Part shown: piece by piece, positions 61,135 to 64,000 of the stretch
How the letters are laid out: the number at the start of each line of letters is the position of its first letter
Numbering within the stretch: position 1 is the first letter of the stretch
Assembly (NCBI RefSeq): GCF_002733955.1
Contig: NZ_NVXQ01000029.1
Span: forward strand, 1 to 64,000
Reading direction: 5' to 3'
From: Hoeflea sp.
GTDB lineage: Bacteria; Pseudomonadota; Alphaproteobacteria; Rhizobiales; Rhizobiaceae
DNA length: 64,000 nt
Position numbers and translations under genes: made by a program
Notes under the pieces: generated by a model
The model's database searches: none
What the model saw: only the letters and a program-made list of their open reading frames with translations
Told to the model about the DNA's origin: nothing

Positions 61135-61855
61135 CTTCGGCATCTCCCAGATAGGCCGCGATCACGGAAGGGTCGGACAGCACTTGCGATGTCTCGCCAT
61201 CGGCGATCAGCTTGCCGGCATTCATCACCGCGCAGCGAGGACACAGCGCCCGCACCGCTTCCATGATGTGTTCGACCATGATGATGGTGATTCCAGATCC
61301 CGACAACGAGCTGATCAGCCGGATGCCCTCCTGCAGTTCGGTCGGGTTGAGACCCGCCAGCCACTCGTCAAGCAGCAGCAGTTCGGGCTCGGCGGCAAGT
61401 GCCCGGGCCAGTTCCAGCCGCTTCTGGTCAATATAGTTGAGATCCCCGGCATGGGCGCCGGCGCGGTCGCCGAGACCGGTCTTCTCAAGCGCTTCACGCG
61501 CCACCCGGTCGGCTTCCTTGCCCCAATGCGCCCGGTGGCCGAAAACCGCCGGAAGCATGACATTTTCCAGCAGGGTCAGCGACGGCAGGATCCGCACCAG
61601 CTGGAATGTCCGGGCGATGCCGGCGCGGGCGATCTTGTCGACGCGGGCGCCGGCGAGGTTCTGGCCATTGAAGACGATCCTGCCCGAGGAGGGCGCGAGA
61701 AAACCCGAGATCAGGTTCAAAAGCGTTGTCTTGCCGGACCCGTTGGGGCCGAGCAGCCCCATGATGGTCCCGCTTTCCATTTCAAACGAAACCTGGTCGA
61801 CCGCTTTCAGACCACCAAAATTCCGTGCCGCCTTGTCAACATGCAAAAGGCTCAT
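61127..61855 (-). CDS. livG: branched-chain-amino-acid-type ABC transporter ATPase (LivG)
   Basis: A 242-residue LivG. Walker A is LLGPNGSGKTTLLNLISG; Walker B LLLLDEWLAGLNP; the H-loop MVEHIMEAVRAL. The LivG-type degenerate signature region is LNYIDQKRLELARAL. It overlaps the LivM gene by ATGA at the start and the ATPase-aldehyde dehydrogenase gene by ATGCTTGA at the end. The transporter it serves may import an aromatic acid or aldehyde precursor, given the aldehyde dehydrogenase fused next to it. Confidence 0.9.
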   Translation of the reverse strand: MSLLHVDKAARNFGGLKAVDQVSFEMESGTIMGLLGPNGSGKTTLLNLISGFLAPSSGRIVFNGQNLAGARVDKIARAGIARTFQLVRILPSLTLLENVMLPAVFGHRAHWGKEADRVAREALEKTGLGDRAGAHAGDLNYIDQKRLELARALAAEPELLLLDEWLAGLNPTELQEGIRLISSLSGSGITIIMVEHIMEAVRALCPRCAVMNAGKLIADGETSQVLSDPSVIAAYLGDAEDA

Positions 61856-62766
61856 GGTCTTGTCCTTCCAAACCTTGCGCGCAGATCATCGAAGCCGGCG
61901 AGCAGGCCGTTGGGCAGCACGAAGACGACGGCAATGAACATCAGCCCGAGGAAGATCGGATAGGTGTCGGGGAAATTCACCGACAGCCATTCAAACAGCA
62001 GGAACAGCGGAATGGCCCCGACAAGCGGTCCCCACAGACGGTTGGCCCCGCCCAAGAGCGCCATGATGACGGTGAGGAAGCTGACGGTCGGATTGAACAC
62101 GATCAGCGGCTCGACATAGACCCATCTTGGCGACGCGACCGCGCCGACCAGCGTGATCAGCGTTGCCGAGATGGTGAAGGCAAACAGTTTGGTCCGCGCC
62201 AGGTGAATGCCCGAATGCGCGGCCACCACCTCGTCATCGCCGATCGCCCTGAGCGCCAGACCCAGCCGCGAGCGGTTGATCCAGGCGGTGAGACCGATGG
62301 CGATCGCCACCAGCGCCAGCATCTGCCAGTAGATGTCGCGTGCGGTAAGATCGAGAAAGATATAGCGGCCCAGCGTGCCGGTAACCGTCACTTCGTACCA
62401 GGTGATCAGCTGGCGGACCAGTTCGGCCAGGCCGAAGGTGAAGATCACGAAATAGATGCCCGAGAGGCGCAGTGTCGAAAGTCCGACCAGCAGCGCCATC
62501 GCCGCCCCGATAAGGCCCGCGCAGAGGATCACCACCGGGTAAGGCAGGGTCTCGTTGAGCACCGCCACAGTGTAGGCCCCGGTTCCGTAAAACGCCACGG
62601 TGGCCAGCGAGATGTAGCGGGTGTGGCCTGAAAACAGTGCCCACGCCGAGGCCAGGGCCACATAGCTGGCCATGCCGATCATCAGGCCGAGCTCGTATTC
62701 GGAGACGAACATCGGCACCACGGCCAGTGCCGCGAGTGCTGCAAGTGCGATTGCCAGACGGATCAT
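61852..62766 (-). CDS. livM: branched-chain-amino-acid-type ABC permease (LivM)
   Basis: About 304 residues from the ATG at 62766, 5 nt behind GGGAGG and overlapping the LivH gene by 4 nt; an upstream in-frame start would only add LivH-frame residues. Hydrophobic segments and the LivM features YISLATVAFYGTGAYTVAV, RAIGDDEVVAAHSGIH and LLGGANRLWGPLVGA are visible. It is the second channel subunit of the right-hand Liv operon. Confidence 0.9.
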   Translation of the reverse strand: MIRLAIALAALAALAVVPMFVSEYELGLMIGMASYVALASAWALFSGHTRYISLATVAFYGTGAYTVAVLNETLPYPVVILCAGLIGAAMALLVGLSTLRLSGIYFVIFTFGLAELVRQLITWYEVTVTGTLGRYIFLDLTARDIYWQMLALVAIAIGLTAWINRSRLGLALRAIGDDEVVAAHSGIHLARTKLFAFTISATLITLVGAVASPRWVYVEPLIVFNPTVSFLTVIMALLGGANRLWGPLVGAIPLFLLFEWLSVNFPDTYPIFLGLMFIAVVFVLPNGLLAGFDDLRARFGRTRP

Positions 62767-63629
62767 TGACGCCTCCCGAACAGGCCTTGCGGACGCCATA
62801 TCAGGACGGCAAGAAAGATGGTGAAGGTCGCGGCCAGTGTCAGGCCGGGGTCGAAGGTGGTGGCCACAAAGGTTTCAACCAGTCCCAGTGCAAAGCCTGC
62901 AGCGAGCGCGCCGGCCACGTTGCCGACCCCGCCCATGATCACGATGATGAGCGCCTTCATGGTGAACACGACGCCGTCATTGGCCGAAAATGTCTGGTAC
63001 ATGGCGACGCTGGCGCCGCCGACAGAGGCCAGCGCAGTGCCGAGAGCAAAGCCTTGCCGGCTGACCTTGTTGACATCGATACCGACCAGCGGCGCCGAGC
63101 CGGGCGTCAGCGCCACCGCGCGCAGGATCAGACCCCAGCGGCTGCGGGCAAGCAGCACCACCAGCGAAAGGCCCGCAACAAGACAGATGGCAAAGGCGAT
63201 CAGCCGGTTCAGCGCCACCGAGACGCCAAACACGTCGATGCCCTGGTCGAGATAGGAAATCGAGGTGAAGTTGGCGCCGAACAGCACCAGCATGATGCCT
63301 TGCAGCACGAACAGCAGCCCGAATGTCGCCAGTATGGAATCCACTTCCAGCTTGCCGGCATTGCCCTGAGCTCGTTGCACCAGCGGTCGCATCATCACGG
63401 TGTAGAGCAGCCAGCCCGCGAGATAGCCTGACGGACCGATCAGCAGGATCGAGATCAATGGCGGCAGGCCGGCCGACTGGAACAGGAAGACCAACACGAA
63501 GGCGGCCAGCAATGTCACTTCACCATAGGCAAGGTTCATGATCCGGGCGATGCCGTATTGCAGCGTCAGCCCGAGCGCCAGCAGCGCATAGGTGCCGCCC
63601 AGCACGAGGCCGAGCACGAGCGTCGTCAT
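62763..63629 (-). CDS. livH: branched-chain-amino-acid-type ABC permease (LivH)
   Basis: A 288-residue LivH. LGLVLGGTYALLALGLTLQY, IMNLAYGEVTLLAAFVLVF, LRAVALTPGSAPLVGIDVN and MGGVGNVAGALAAGFALG are typical. It follows the binding-protein gene after an 86-nt gap that contains a 10-bp stem-loop. It overlaps the LivM gene by ATGA. Confidence 0.9.
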   Translation of the reverse strand: MTTLVLGLVLGGTYALLALGLTLQYGIARIMNLAYGEVTLLAAFVLVFLFQSAGLPPLISILLIGPSGYLAGWLLYTVMMRPLVQRAQGNAGKLEVDSILATFGLLFVLQGIMLVLFGANFTSISYLDQGIDVFGVSVALNRLIAFAICLVAGLSLVVLLARSRWGLILRAVALTPGSAPLVGIDVNKVSRQGFALGTALASVGGASVAMYQTFSANDGVVFTMKALIIVIMGGVGNVAGALAAGFALGLVETFVATTFDPGLTLAATFTIFLAVLIWRPQGLFGRRQ

Positions 63630-63678
63630 TGCAGTGTTCCGATTCTTCTGGTTGCCGGCTTCAGGGCCGGAAAAAGGA

Positions 63679-63700
63679 GGGCAGCCGGCTCCGGCTGCCC
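63679..63700 (-). terminator. intercistronic hairpin after the second Liv SBP gene
   Basis: GGGCAGCCGG (63679-63688) and CCGGCTGCCC (63691-63700) form a 10-bp stem; on the minus strand it is followed by TCCTTTTTCC. A partial terminator between the SBP and permease genes is likely. Confidence 0.6.
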
Positions 63701-63715
63701 ATCCGGTGAGACCTG

Positions 63716-64000
63716 TTACCAGTCAGGCTTCGGTATGACGGGGGCAACAGCGCCGTCCTTGTCGGACGGGTTCACCGCCACGAAGGTACCATTCTGCCAC
63801 TGCCCGACCCACCAGAGATCGCGCAACTGGTTGTCTTCCAGCTTGACGTCACCGATGATGGTGCTGAACGTGCCGTTGGACAGCTCTTCCGCAAGCTTGG
63901 CGTGGTCGAGACCGACGCGCTCGATCGACTGTGCCAGCATCTCGAGCGATGCATAGGTGATCGCCGAAGCCCAGCTGTCGGGCGGAGCGCCGGCACTGTC
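63716..64000 (-). CDS. ABC transporter substrate-binding protein, C-terminal part (cut by the window)
   Basis: The last 94 residues of a Liv-type periplasmic binding protein; the frame runs off the right edge. The visible end (SWASAITYASLEMLAQSIERV, LAEELSNGTFSTIIGDVKLE, then WWVGQWQNGTFVAVNP) is typical of the LivJ/aromatic-acid-binding family, where the tail carries the final helix and strand. It is the first visible gene of the leftward Liv operon. The ligand is unknown. Confidence 0.8.
   Translation of the reverse strand, partial: DSAGAPPDSWASAITYASLEMLAQSIERVGLDHAKLAEELSNGTFSTIIGDVKLEDNQLRDLWWVGQWQNGTFVAVNPSDKDGAVAPVIPKPDW

Noticed and set aside
58762-61266. Very long open frame on the plus strand (834 codons) antisense to the ATPase-aldehyde dehydrogenase gene
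   Set aside because: It is rich in His, Arg, Gly and Gln, has no family motifs, and mirrors a well-supported gene; long antisense frames are common in GC-rich codon usage.

Overview
The window is a dense catabolic region of a GC-rich alphaproteobacterium, most likely a member of the Rhizobiales (Hoeflea/Phyllobacterium/Rhizobium-like). This rests on the codon style, the number of ABC and TRAP importers, and the smoEFGKS-mtlK polyol operon layout typical of that group; it is an inference, because no rRNA or marker gene is present. I see no tRNA, rRNA, CRISPR array, insertion sequence or phage gene. Almost every gene is explained by uptake and breakdown of small carbon compounds, in modules that each carry their own regulator.

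Left part, 1-17060. A solute-binding-protein-like gene without a signal peptide and a secreted PHB-depolymerase-type esterase precede a tight leftward operon. That operon runs from a GntR/UTRA regulator through a complete branched-chain-amino-acid-type ABC importer (SBP, two permeases, two ATPases), a LeuC/LeuD-like hydratase, an isocitrate-lyase/PEP-mutase-family lyase, hydantoinase/oxoprolinase subunits B and A, an isochorismatase-fold hydrolase and a flavoprotein dehydrogenase. Most junctions overlap by 1-8 nt. The enzyme set suggests ring opening of a cyclic imide or lactam, hydration of a substituted unsaturated diacid and a retro-aldol type cleavage. I know of no described pathway with this exact set.

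17223-31981. A MarR-controlled, hydroxycinnamate-like system lies on the minus strand: acyl-CoA ligase, crotonase, SDR, amidohydrolase, a ThDP enzyme, an aldehyde dehydrogenase and a TRAP transporter. It forms two transcription units sharing a near-identical operator. Next come an FAD-linked oxidase, a secreted metallo-beta-lactamase-fold protein and a divergent GntR/FCD regulator with a large inverted repeat between them.

32004-40670. hpaR and hpaFEDGHI encode the homoprotocatechuate meta-cleavage route to pyruvate and succinic semialdehyde; the upstream hydroxylase hpaBC is not in the window. A LysR regulator sits divergent to a mhqO/mhqD-like ring-cleavage dioxygenase and hydrolase pair.

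41008-49771. An idonate/gluconate-type module holds a TRAP importer, L-idonate 5-dehydrogenase-like ADH, 2-hydroxyacid dehydrogenase, gluconate 5-dehydrogenase-like SDR, gluconokinase, a beta-hydroxyacid dehydrogenase, a small barrel protein and a LacI regulator. Three intergenic regions carry copies of TGTTATCGATAACA, which ties the module into one regulon.

49985-58655. A polyol (sorbitol/mannitol) module holds a PfkB kinase divergent from a LacI regulator, then smoEFGK, smoS and mtlK, with a second shared operator. 58954-64000 holds a second Liv-type ABC operon running leftward and truncated by the window edge. Its last ATPase gene is fused in frame to a vanillin-dehydrogenase-like aldehyde dehydrogenase through loss of the expected stop codon.
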